From Cyanoderma ruficeps (Eukaryota; Chordata; Aves; Passeriformes; Timaliidae): a stretch of DNA of 64,000 bases. Positions 37,432 through 50,100 of this stretch are shown here, piece after piece. Within the stretch, counting starts at the first letter, position 1. Every line of letters begins with the position of its first letter. The translations under genes were made by a program, and so were the position numbers. The stretch is from the NCBI GenBank assembly GCA_008694505.1, contig VZDJ01004378.1:23344004-23408003 (forward strand), read 5' to 3'. Under the pieces are notes generated by a model. It worked only from the letters and a program-made list of their open reading frames with translations. It did not search any database and was not told where the DNA came from.

Positions 37432-38682
37432 GCTGAAGGTTTCCCATTTATAACTGCTGGAAACACTGTCTCATTTGTTGTGCATCCATGTGTGGTACAG
37501 GAGTGTGCCACTTTGCTGGAAGGAAATTAATTAATAGTTTAATCACGTGGAATAACCTTTTTTGTTGTGGTAGGAGGCTGGTCATAAATTCATAACTATT
37601 CATTACTCAAGTATTTGGACTAAAATGAACATATCAGTTCAATGAAATGCTGTTTTTCTTGTACTTTATGTATGGTAGATACGTTAGGTAATGGTTTTAT
37701 CCTGTGCTGAAAAAATAATCACCTCATAAAAAGCAGGTTTTGATTAAGCAGTGAAACTGGAACTTAAGTTCACCTGAATCCCTAAGCAGACGTAAGCTAC
37801 TGCATTTTCTACATGAGCTTTTCTATGAGATCACTGTAGTTACAAAAAATTTCCCTTTGCTTTAGAACTTGAATGCAGTTATTTGCATTTTAATGCTTGC
37901 ATTTTGAATTTTTTTACTTTAAGTTGAAATCAGCAATTCTAGCAGGTTCTCACCCTTGCATTCTAAAGGAGTTTTGCAAGGTAATTATGTAAGCTACCTT
38001 GTTTGTAGAATATGAACTGCAATTATTCTGTTAAAGAGCTTCATTCATTTCAGTTAAACAACTTACACCTTGGCATCCAAACAAGTTAAAAGAAAGAAAT
38101 GACAGTTATAGTTTTACACCAACTACTTTTTTAAAAAGCAAAACATTTTGTATACCAATTGAATGGATATACTAAACATGAAATCTTGACGTCACCAAAG
38201 CCAAAAGCACTTTTACACTGATTTCAAAATGCGAATTGTCCCTAAAGTTTGTTTCATCAGACTTCTGCCTGACAAGCATTTTAGGACTATATACTGGATT
38301 TTCTGACAGTTCCAGACATTTTCTGGAATAAGGACAAGGTATGTGAATTTAATCATTAGAGGAAACAATAACACAGGAGTAGATGTGATGGCATGATCTC
38401 TGGTTTTGTATTGTAATTAAAAGTGGATTTCCCATAATATTTTGACATCAGAAAAATCCTGACATTTTTTCTATGGGTAGTTACTTTTAATATAATGATG
38501 AAACATAAATAAATGTGAGAAAGGGAATTTATTTGATTAACAGATAAATTTGGAAAAAATTTAACAGTTCAGACTCACAATTCTTTCTTTGTCTTGGGAT
38601 CGTCACAGTTATAACAACTATACTTCTATGTCTTATTTAATGTCTCCCATTCTGAATAAAATGGGATTTCACACTTTCAGAG

Positions 38683-38763
38683 ATATATTATTATATATAT
38701 ATAAAATATATTATATTATATATTATATATTATATATATTATTTTATATATATATATTTATTA
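38683..38763. repeat. AT-only low-complexity tract
   Basis: About 80 bases of A and T only, built of TATATTA and TATA units with several internal inverted repeats. It can fold back on itself and may be unstable or polymorphic. The open frame at 38589-38771 ends in it and is an artefact. Confidence 0.9.
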
Positions 38764-39830
38764 TCACTTAATGGAAAGTCTTGAAGATTTGTTTGCAACA
38801 TGTTAGGTTGGTTACTGTTATGAATAATACATATATTATTTTACCTTCTCCTAAGTTTAAAAGACTGCACAAACAGATTTTTTTTTATTCCATCTGAAGA
38901 CAGAGAAATGACACAGTGAATTTTCTTTGATTTTTTTTTTCTGTTTGTTAACAAAAACAAACCAAGCAAGACCCCACCTCCTCAAAAAATTTCTTTCCTA
39001 AACAGAATAAGTGCTTTCTAATCAGGTATTTTCCCTATCTACATCTCTTTCAGCTAGAAAGAGCTAGATGTCTTTCACCCCTGTTGGAAAATATTTACTG
39101 TTATGGTCCATTTTCAAGCCAAAATCCAGGTGTTTAAGCTGTGGAACATTTAATTTCAGTCTTTATTTCAGAGTATATAGCTATGATTTTTTATCCTAGC
39201 TCATAAAATGTGTGTACACTGACTATTTTCTGCTAAAAACACTTGGCTCACACTGTTCACTTCTCTTAAGCAATATTCCACTTGTGTCTTTCTCCTAGCA
39301 ACTTCTTTAAATGAAAACCAGTAACAGCTCTCCCGATCAGGGAGGCTAAATCATCCTGTAACAATAACATGGTTTAATTTAGACTGTGACAGCGAGACCA
39401 GAGTTACTGGACAAACTCATGTTTGTCTCACCAGTACATATTATTTCAAAGTGTCATTTACTATGGCTGTAAACTCTAGCCTTCTGGTTTGTAAAAGTTG
39501 TATTAAACTCATCCTGCTCATTGAAGAAAAACAGTTACATCTGAGGTAGCTTTCACTACTGAATTGTTGTGTGCATCTATTTTCCTGCTGGCTGTTGTTA
39601 GCTGCTATCATTCCCCCGACAAATCAGTAAAACAGCTTTGCTGGCTCTCAGCCCTCTCTTAACTCTCTTAACTCTCTTACCTATCCTAGCCTTGCATTTA
39701 GTTGTACACACTAATCAACACATAAAAAAATCTCAAAGAAGAGAAAATTTTCTCAAAGGGTTTTATTGATGGTTATTTATTACAGCTACAGGTGTATATT
39801 ACCTGTGCATATTTAATAGGTCCATTTGTA
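38764..39830. other. Intergenic sequence, no gene seen
   Basis: No gene or repeat family recognised, apart from a 9-bp unit (CTCTCTTAA) present three times at 39654-39680. Confidence 0.55.
39654..39680. repeat. 9-bp tandem repeat, three copies
   Basis: CTCTCTTAA, CTCTCTTAA, CTCTCTTAC in a row. Confidence 0.85.
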
Positions 39831-39941
39831 AATCATAGAATCATAGAAAGGTTTGGGTTGGAAGGCACTTTAAAGATCTTCCAGTTCCAAACCCCCTGAC
39901 ACAGGGAAAGAGACACCTTCCACTACATCAGTTTGCTCAAA
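39831..39941 (-). mobile_element. CR1 LINE 3'-tail fragment, minus strand
   Basis: Reverse complement of a CR1 end. Reading the plus strand it starts with the terminal octamers (AATCATAGAATCATAGAA), then GGTTTGGGTTGGAAGGCACT, TTAAAGATCTTCCAGTTCCA, and GACACCTTCCACTACATCAG up to GTTTGCTCAA. It is short (about 110 bases), with an intact 3' end and 5' truncation. It is less diverged than the intronic fragments at 4899 and 7817. Confidence 0.95.
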
Positions 39942-42900
39942 TATTACACACAACTGCCTCTTCAGGACTTAGTAATGTTACATCTCTAAATGAAGATAAT
40001 AGAAATTTTTACCCTTCATTTGCCATCAAATTCACACTGCTGCTGGTCCTGTTCCTTAACTGTAGCACTGTTAAGAAGCTGACAGCTGACCACTTACAAA
40101 AGGCTGAAGGGCCACTTGAGGGCTGACTGCTTTTCTGTCTCTCCCATGGTGCTGGCAGGTCAGCTTTGTTTATGATGAGTGTTTCCCTTGTCTGTTCCTC
40201 AAGAAGCACAAAAGATTTCCCATAGGGATGATATTCTATTCTGTTCAAGTTGCTCACACAAGAAAAGGAAGTATCTTTCTATGGAGGCTACAGATGAGAG
40301 AGCAGAGGACAATTTGCCAGAAAAATAGATTGGAAACATACTTAGGTTAACAGAATACTTTCTCTCCCTCAAAGATGTTGAAAGGCACACATCTCTACCT
40401 CATTTTCATTACTATATCAACAATGGGTTTATAGAAATAATGCTTAAGTAGCTAAAATCTCAGTATTAATGTAAAAGCTATATATTTCATATTGCTACTG
40501 TTCTGCATCTGCAGGCTTCCTCTTATGTGTCCTATCTTATGAACAATATTTATGCTTTTGATTTAGGAACCAATAACATTTTAAACTCTGACACTGAAGG
40601 AGACAAAAAAAGAAAAGAAAGAAGTGAAGAAATGATTGAATTACATAGAACATATTTTTCTTTTAAAATGCTGTAAAAGATTCAATAGTTGAAATTGCTT
40701 AGGGGTGATCACATTTCTTTCAGAAGGTGATCTGTATTGGGGCCAGTGTATGTGCCAAATACTGCTGATAATTCAGCAGGATATTTTTTTTTTCTTTTTT
40801 TTATTGAAAGTCACAGAAAAGAGTTGCAATAAAAGCTGCATTAACAGCCAAAGCTGAAACTGAGGCTGCCTATTGATTTATGCACTTTCCTTTGGTTTTG
40901 ATCTTTTAAAGAACGTGACTTGCCACATTATATACTCTTCTGGGATTTTCTCCCTCACCACTCACTGTCAATCTGATCATGCAGTTTCATATGATTCAGT
41001 TAAAAGAAAATAATCTACCAGCAGTCAGGTCTGCATGATTTTGCACTTTTTTGACTAGGGCTCTGATTCGAAATGCAATCAGATGTGTGAGAGGACACCG
41101 GTTGTTTTTAATGGGCTTTGGATCGAGCTATGAATGCCTTTTTAGGGCACCGCATTTTAGGTTATTCTGTGCATGTATTTGTTCTTTTTAAATGCTCTTC
41201 ATCTCTACACAAAGCTAGTCTCAGCAAATAAAATAAAACAAATCCGCAATTTATCTATGGTTTAGATTGGACAAGAGGATTTTTTTCTTAATTTTAAGGA
41301 ATATTATTTCTTAGGAACTACCTTATTCCAGAGACTGCAACATATGGAAGGTTCTTCAAGTACAATCCATAGTTCCTATTTGCATTTAAGACTCTACAAG
41401 TTTTTACATTTTCACATTTACCTCATGAAAATAACTTGGGATAAGAATAATTTTTCAAATGTTATTAATAGATAAAAAGTAATCCAAGGGTAAATACTTC
41501 CAGAGTGCAGCTACTGTGTGTATCTAGGCTAGACATACATATCTCAGTGTTTTGTTTTTTCAGTCTGACTAATTGTCTTTTCTTTGTCTTTAATGACTCT
41601 CCTTCAAATGTCTGCTTTATGTTTCACAAATACTTAATCATCGCTTTTCTTCATCTGTTTATTGATAGAGTTTAAATGTGCACATATGAACCAAAACGAC
41701 ATTAGCTGAGGAAAAGTTGGGCAGAAATCTGGGGGTTTTTTTTCATCATTCAAATAAAATCTTTTGTCCTACCTGAAAAAAACAAAACCAATCACATCTT
41801 TGCTCCTTTGCTGTAAATATATGAAGAAAATAGTGTGGAAATGGGAATTGTTACAGCATGCATAAAATATACTTAAAAAGTGCCCAGAGGAGCAAACATC
41901 ACTGCTCAGGACCCCATCCTGGCCTGTATGAATTGCACCAAGCAGACCAGTAAGCCTGCTCATGCATGTAAACGTTGCACACGTGTTTAAAGCTAGGAAA
42001 ATAATGCCTCATAGATGGAAGCTCTTATACTCTAATGAAACACCTTTGAGTATGATATAATGTCAATGGAACAGCATGTGGCTTTGGTACATATAAAAGC
42101 AATTATGGAAGTAATATTAGAGGCTGGCTTGCCTTTTTCCTTTGGTTTCAGGGCTTCAGACTGCCTACGAGCTGAGTCAGAATGATAGCACTTTCCTTCT
42201 CGTCATCAATAAAACTTTCCATTTTTTTAATTGCTCAGAAGCCCTTTAGATACACCATGTCTCCTTATATCACAACCACATACATCAGCTAATATTTTAC
42301 AACTTACTCTGGATTGTTTTGTTTTATATTTTAGAAATTTTACATGGTCTGAGATAGTTTAAATAATAGTGATTTGGTTTCTAGTTATTTATTAACTTTT
42401 CCCACATGATGTGTCTTGAAACTATGGTATAGCACATGTCCAGATTTCAGAGAAATCCAAAAATATAGTGTCAGATGACATATACAAAGAGTATGTTGTG
42501 TTGAATGTATTGGCCACTGATAACCTGCTCCATCTATCTTGCCTCTGACATGTTGGCTGGACAGGCTAGAGATGAGGCAGCCCCTAAAAACAGAGGTCAT
42601 TATGAGAAGAAACAGCAGCTCAGCAGCAATCAGGTATTTTGCTGAAAAGTTCAAAAGATCCTATTTGTTTTTGGTTTTTTTTTCTTTTTTTCTTTTACCT
42701 GCGTTAATGCCCATAATCACTGCAAACATGGCATTTCCTTACTGAGTTATAGAGGATGACTCAATCTTTCTAAGCTTCAGCAGTGCAGTGGTGTTGGTTA
42801 AGAATCTTGAAGCCCAGTTGGGCTTGTCTCTTCCTTCTGTTTTCGTAGCTCAGGACTTGAACCCTGATAAACTCTGGCAGAGTTATCCTTCAACACTTCA

Positions 42901-45900
42901 TACCTATTCTCTTCATATATCTTTAGGGTCAGTTCTTCTGCAACTAATGAAAGATTTTTTTCCCTTCCTTTTCCTTTTAAACAACTTTGACTATGTCAAG
43001 CCCATTAGTATAAAAATAGTCTGATTTGTATACCATACATTATGTCATTTATTATATTATGCTGTAAGTAGGCTACATGCTCACATATGCATGTATGGAT
43101 ATAGTCATTTAAGGATTAATACCATTTGTGCATTCATACACGGAAAGTATTAATTTTTAAATGTTTTGTGGTGCAGATGATACAGACATCTTTGCACATG
43201 GCATACCACACTGCCTAGGAAAATACAAACATTTATTTTTTTGTAAGAAAAATCTGTCACAAATACTTACCAAAATGCATTTTGCCTCTAGTGCTCTAAC
43301 AGAGATGGAAACACAGTCCAAACCAATTGTTTTATTTGAAATTTTCATATTGGTAGTTCACATCATGCTTTTAGGCTACTGACTAGATGAAGTGAGAATT
43401 TGAAACAGCAGAGTAAGTGAGTACTTCAGAACTTAGCATAAAAATCCAGGATGAGGGGAAGGGGGAAATGGTGAAGGAAAAATTAAATATGTTATACATG
43501 CCAACTGTTGACCACTTATTCATATCATGCTGGGTTTTTAAGTGGTTCTCTCTTTTGGTTACACAATAAACCTACTCCATGTGTAAAAGGAGTATAACCT
43601 TCCATTTAATGGAGAAAAGTCCCCTGTGAATAGTGAATTTTACCTCTTAGACCTAATTTAAAATTTTAACTTCCTTCTTCAAATGATATTGAATTTTAAT
43701 AAAATAATTGGTGGCCTGTGACACTTTTACTGAGCCGAATACAATTCCAGCTCTGCTATTGTGCTTTTGAAGCTTTCCTAGAGCATCCTGTGAAAAGAGC
43801 AGAAAGATTTGTACTAGTGGCTTCTATTTATTCAGATGTATTTGGTTTAGTTCCTCATCCTTCTGGTTTGAAAGCTTGCACTAGCACAGTAGATGGAAAC
43901 TTTCTGGAAAATTATTGTAAGCTCCTAAAAGCCATAATTGCAGCCTTACAATATCCCTATCTGTAGGAAATACCCAGCACAGCTACTGTAATGTGGTCAT
44001 TATAAGGCCACTTTTTTATCAGAAACATGGCAATTCATTTGCTAATATGCAGTTCTGATCACAGCCAAGGCCCCTGGTATAGCCCCTCCCAAAGATCTAC
44101 AGCCCAGGGAGTCCCCAGAAGCAAAATGTAAGAGGTTCAAGAACACAGACCAAAGAGTGCTTGTTATACCCACAGAGAAGATGTAATAATTTCCCAGGCA
44201 TCTTTGCCACTTCTACCTGTGGTCTCACGAAGACCTCAGCAAGGTCTTAATAATGGTGCAAGTATTGTATAACAGCTTTTACTGGTCCCCTGTGCTGTAT
44301 TTCTTTCTTAGAAGGAGCCCTGTTTACTTAAGGACTGCCTACCCATGAATGTTAACCATTTGTGATCACATAACACCATTCCCCAAAATACGTGACTAAA
44401 ATTAAACTACGGATGGTGTTCACAAAGGTTACCTTAGCCTGGGGTGCCAAATCCCCTCAGAATCCCTCCACAGTCAATGGGAAAAGGAAATGTCTCCTTT
44501 AACACAGTATTCCTCAATCTGTGCTCTGGGAACCAGTAGTGATCTGGAAGACATCTGATGGTAGTTCATGAAAATGTTGGAAACGTTTAACTTTCCCCTG
44601 CAGAAAACACCTCCAAGCTATATACAGAAATTCCTACGCATGCACACAAGCAAATAATCAATTTGGGAGATTTTAAAAGTAATAAACAGAGCTTGAAAGG
44701 GCATTTGGCTGTAAATGAAAACCATTATGACAACACTTCATAACAGTACTTTGATTTTTTTTTTTTTAAAGTTGGGTAGACTTTCAGTTTGAAAAAGAAA
44801 AGAACTGAAGCTAATTTTTGAGTTTATCTCCCAGGAAACTACAGAAAATTATTATGGAAGCACACTTGACTTAGGAAAGACTTGTTTTTTCTAAAAGCCC
44901 TTACATTTTAAAATATCAGAATATGAAAATTGATGTCCATGAGGTAGTACATCCAGCATGGTACATTCAGTCATCATTTCTTGAAGGTTCATCCATTGGA
45001 TATTAACACCATATGCTATCTCTCCAAAGTATGGTTGAAGAAGGTATTAAACCCCAAAAGAATTCAATGAATTAGCTTTTAACTGAGTGATATGAATATT
45101 TATTTTTTTTAAATAAAGCTAGCTATTCACTAGTCAATGAATGTTTTCACTTTAATTCGACTAAAGATTTGGTTAATTAGAACAGCTTTATGGTTATTTG
45201 TATCAAGTAGAATTCGTTCCCATGTGGACGGCACCATAAGGATTTCTGTCTAACAGATGGGCTTCTCATGCTTTTAATTCCTTTGAGAATTCTTAGCTTT
45301 TTTGTACATGAAACAAAGAAGAAACCATTGTGAGGGTCTTTTTTTGTGCAATCTTTTTCTATTGTGACCTGCAAGAGGGAACAAGTCTGATGCTGTAGTC
45401 AGTGAAGAGACTAGGTTAAAAAAACCCAAAACCCCAAACCCTATTATTCCATCCCTTTGGGGGTTCATCATAATTTTTAATTTTATAGTTACATATATTT
45501 ACTATTTTTTGCTCAGGTTTGTACTTTGACAACAAATTATAGTAATTTATACCATGGTAAATCATAAATTCCATTGTAATTAGGAGTTTGTTTCAAATAA
45601 CCTGTGGTTGGATTCTGATCCCATTCCAAAAGTTTCTGCCCAGGACATTTGTTTCTCTTCATTTCAGCTATGCCAATTCATCTCATAGAGTGTATTGCTT
45701 ACATGTCTCAAGAGATCTCCCACCATAAACTTTATGAATATTTACAATTCCAGGAAAAAAAAATAGTAGAAAGACAATCTATGTTTGAACAAAATAGTAT
45801 CTAATAGAAGGCTTGGCATCTCCAAATGTCTAGATTTTCTTGAAGATGGGCAAAGTTCTTAAATAATAGACTAAACACCAATTCTAAGGAATAGAGAATT

Positions 45901-48900
45901 TGTGGCATAATAAACTGATAAAATTTTTGCAGGCTAATTTTAAGGAACTGTCTGACCAGAAGTTTAGCCTAGAAATAAATGAACAATTGTAGCATACAAA
46001 TAATTTAATCAAATTATATACAGAATCAAATGATACAAATTACATCCCAAGATGCCTGATTTTCCAGATCACTCACAATTTGGAGTACTCTGTGACTGTT
46101 TGCTAGAGAGCAAGTTCAGAAAGGGCTTTTCAGGGGAATTCTAGGGTGCAAGTGAGGGCAATGACTTCACGACTGAATTTGTCCCAGTATGGAGTGCTGC
46201 TGTTAGCTGAGGATTGCACCAGAAGCAGGAATTGTAAACATATGTTCATTGCCTATGGGCAACTGCAGCAAACGGGATACCAAGTACAGATTTGTGAAGT
46301 CACCTCCATTCTGAGGTGTTTAATTGCCTAGTTTCAGCCTAGGTTACTAGTAAGAATCCATCCAAAACAAGATAATCTTGGAAGTGGTGAAAAGGTAATC
46401 CTTTCAGAAAAGACTATAGAAAGCAAAAATTAGAAACCAGAGAATTGTTTTTTTAAGGGCTGACCAAAAGTAAGTAATTTTTAAACATGGTTTCATTAGT
46501 GTGTTTACGTTTGTTTGTGAACTGAAAATGAAAGCACAACTTTAATGAACATTTATTCATGCCATGAGAGAAGAATCAAATTTCTCATCTAGAAATTAGC
46601 CTCATCTAGTTTCTTCATATAATTTACAACAAATTTACATTTCTGAAAAAAACCTAAACCCACAATTAAATGCTTATGAGTATACATCTATACTATAATA
46701 GAAATGCATATGGAAATGCATATGTATATACACCTTACTGAAAGATTGCAGAAGAATGAAAATGCCATTTGGCAAATGATGACTGTCAAAAGAAAAAACG
46801 TAGCGATTCTATAGAGTCCACAAATGAAATGGTTATGATTGAGTAAATTTTGGTTTTGTTCAGTCAAAACATTTTATTTGAATTTGTCTTGCATGTTCCA
46901 TCCCAAGATAGAAAGTTTCATCATGGAGATCACTCAAATAGAAAAAAAATGGTACTGAAAAAAAGAACATATTTTGACAAAATCATTTTTATATTTTGCA
47001 TGATTTTGATATGTGATTTTGATAATGTCTACAAAATTAACACAATTCTGTGAAGCATTTTCATTCCAAAGACGCATTTTTCAAATGTGAAAAGATGTAA
47101 TCAATTCTTAACTTACGGCTTTTCAGATAGAATTACTACTTTCCTCAAAGATTTTACACTTTACAATTACAGAGTAATAATTATCCTGAGAAAAAATCAC
47201 CTCCTAAATAATAATTTACTTCCAAATATACTGAACATTACTGCTGGGCAAGTGAGCCACTATGGAATGAAAGGGTATATCAGAAAAATGATTCACTTGC
47301 ATGACAGAGTGAAGCGCTGTGTAGAATTATGTGATTTAGTTCTCAATGAGAAGCAGGGAAATGAAAAAATGTTTATTTGAAAAATTCCCAACTGGCTCTA
47401 CAATGAAGTCAAACAGTTCACTTATCATAATGCTATTATAGTACCCCCCTTTTAAATAAAGATTAATAGCAAGATGTTGCATTTTTTTCTTCATGATAAA
47501 GATTTCCATTTAATAAGCTTACTGTGAATTATATCCTCAATGCAACCATTTTCCCCATCTCCTGTTAAAATATCCATCCTTATTGGCTTTTAGTTGTAAT
47601 CCAGGGCAATGTCTTCCTTGCATACTGCGTGCATTTTTCACAAACATGTCAACATAACACTCCTCGAGAAGGACATTATTTACTTTGGATAAACCTGCCT
47701 CATGGAGGATAAAACCATTCTTTGTGAACACTTATGAAGGACAAGAGTGTGTATGCTATTTATGAAATGTTTCATTATGTAGTATGTGGTTTCCATTATA
47801 TAAATAATTCTTTCCCCCTCATCTACTTCTCTGTGGGAATATTGAATAAATAATTAAAGGAGAAAAAAAGAGTAGGAAGAAATAAGTATAAACAACTTGA
47901 AAGATGATTCATAAGTTGAGTTATGTTAATTGTATTTCCTACCGAGACATCAAAGTACATTTGGTAACATGAAATACATGCACCTTTCCAAGATTTTATA
48001 TTTTGGCTCTCTTCAGGGTGCTGATAATTATCCACAATAACTTCATGGAAATTATCCCCAAAAGTTTTGCTTAGTGTTTATTTTCCTAGAGCAAGACATC
48101 ACTTATAATCTCATTTTTAAAGGGTTAGTTCTTTGCTTTTTTTTGTAGTGAGACACACTGCCTAGTCCACAGTCAGAGTATAGAAATGCTTATCACAGTC
48201 ACATAAATTTTCTCCTTATTGCCTTTAAGAAACTCATTAGCCACAAGAGAGAGAGAAAACTATCCTAAACCACTCAAAAAATCCCACAATACTGGCAGAG
48301 CACTAATAAAACTGACTGCATTTTGGCTACCCTCTTTGAGAATCAATATACACCAAAATAATTGGGGTTTATTTATATTCCAGTAATATCTGAAGACCCA
48401 GATTGGAGATTCAGGGTAATATTTTCTAAAGTGAATAAGTAATGCAGTAGCTACAGCCATAAAACAGCAAAGGCAACAATTTTGCAGTTTAGTTCCATAA
48501 GTCTAAATTTCAGATACTTGAAGTTTATCTCAGTTTTGTTGCCCTGGCTGGCTTTGGTTGTCTGTGTTTCTGCTGCTAGTTGTTTTCAGAACTTCCCTAG
48601 CATTTTCAACATGGAGGTGATGATGCTCGCAGATATACCAGGAGTCACGATACAGAATTTCTGTCACCTATATGTCCTGGTGAGCCTGCTCTAGAAGATA
48701 GTTCTTATGCAATAAGAGCACTTCTATCAAATCTGGAAAGGTTAGAACCAAAACTCTGAAAGCAACATCTTCCTGTGGCTTCCTACAATAGTGAAAAGAT
48801 GGAAAAGTCAGGAAATTGACTATTATGCATAAACTAGCCATTATCTTATTGTCTTTACCTGAAAATAATATGAATGACAGAAGCTGCTGAACAATCATCA

Positions 48901-50100
48901 GAAGGATGGAATAATACAATTTCTAATTTTTTGCCACTCTTTTCTAGAATGGGGAATGAACTTGGATGGCATTTGCTGCAACTGTCTGGAAAAGAATGAC
49001 AGAAATATTCTGAGGTTTTAACCATAGGGTTTTTTTTTTCCACTTATTCTACCTGAAGACATGTCAAAATTTCCAAAGTAAGGAAGGGGAGAGAAAGCCA
49101 GCAAACACCCACCTGAGATGTAGCACACTCGTTAATGTTCTTGGTCTAACACTATGTGGTTCAGAGAAATGAATATATCTGCTGTGTGGCATGGAGTTCT
49201 CCAAAAACCAGTTAATGAATATTTAATGAGGGCAAAATAGTTTCAATGGGAGTACTTTAAAGACGGATCTCCTCACTAAGCCAGGGTGAAGTAATATGCT
49301 AAGGAAGAGGGAAAGGTTTCACATCAAAGTCATCACTCAGTCTGTGTTTTTCTCTAGAATATTAAGTTTCAAAAAATGCATAAACCTGGCTCTTCAGGAA
49401 AATTTCTCTAACCTCGAGGACTACTGACTGTTCTAAGATCTCATTCATACTTTCTGGCTTCCATCTAAATTTACAAGTGACATTGCTGAGAAATGCATTA
49501 TAAGCCGTGGTTTCTCTAAGAAAAGCTCTTAGTTGGCTAAACTGTGGAATTCCTACTTAGAACTTCTGTTGGCAAGAGTATTGCTTTAAAGACGGAGGAA
49601 TTTGTTTTAATAGAATTTGGCCAAGGTAGTTATTTTCTCAGTGAATAAGATAAAATTGGTATCATCAACACCAATTTTAGATACACACATAAACAATGGT
49701 CTATCTTCTACTAGCTGAAAATGATAGGTTTCGAAATAATTGGGCATGCTGTAATGTATTTTATTTTTCACCGTGTTTCAGAATATATTTGATTGTTTCC
49801 CACATTGAAGATGTTTAAACTGCAATTTCTTTATTTGAATAAGGCAGTTTGAAATCAGGCCACAAGTAACAGATTGCTTTGTTTAAACTGATTTTACTCG
49901 CTTGGTCTTAGCTTGATTTAGGAGTTCCATATCATCAGCAGGATGCACAAGAGATGCCTTATACTATAAGCATTCAGAATGGCTGCTGTGGAAGGATTAC
50001 CAGCCCAGCTCTGGCATAAAGCCCCCTTTAGAATTTGTTGACTGCAGCACTGTATCCCAAACCCACTAGGAAACACAAAATTGTTAAATCTTGCTATAGG
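39942..50100. other. Intergenic sequence, no gene seen
   Basis: No supported exon, RNA gene or mobile element on either strand. The longest open frames (about 97 codons at 47087-47380, starting from GTG) have no motif that I know. Two stretches, about 40800-41180 and 49780-50070, are repeat-free and have retained CpGs or palindromic AT motifs; they are listed as candidate conserved elements. Confidence 0.55.
40800..41180. promoter_or_regulatory. Candidate conserved noncoding element
   Basis: Repeat-free, complex sequence. Its right part holds four CpGs within about 85 bases (41069, 41099, 41124, 41151) in an otherwise CpG-poor region. Sites such as TGATTTATG (HOX/PBX-like) are present. Conservation is unverified. 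Confidence 0.28.

Larger units (their letters stand above)
30364..38682. other. Intergenic sequence, no gene seen
   Basis: No supported exon or RNA gene. A GC-richer patch at about 32990-33240 carries overlapping open frames on both strands (77 to 87 codons) that I do not recognise. Simple repeats lie at 36413-36474, 37096-37121 and 37409-37431. An exact POU octamer ATTTGCAT lies at 37881-37888 within a repeat-free stretch (37840-38100). Confidence 0.55.

Noticed and set aside
38589..38771. Open frame rich in Tyr and Ile
   Set aside because: Its C-terminal half is a translation of the AT-only simple repeat.
47087..47380. 97-codon open frame
   Set aside because: It starts at GTG, has no known domain or splice context, and is AT-rich like its surroundings.
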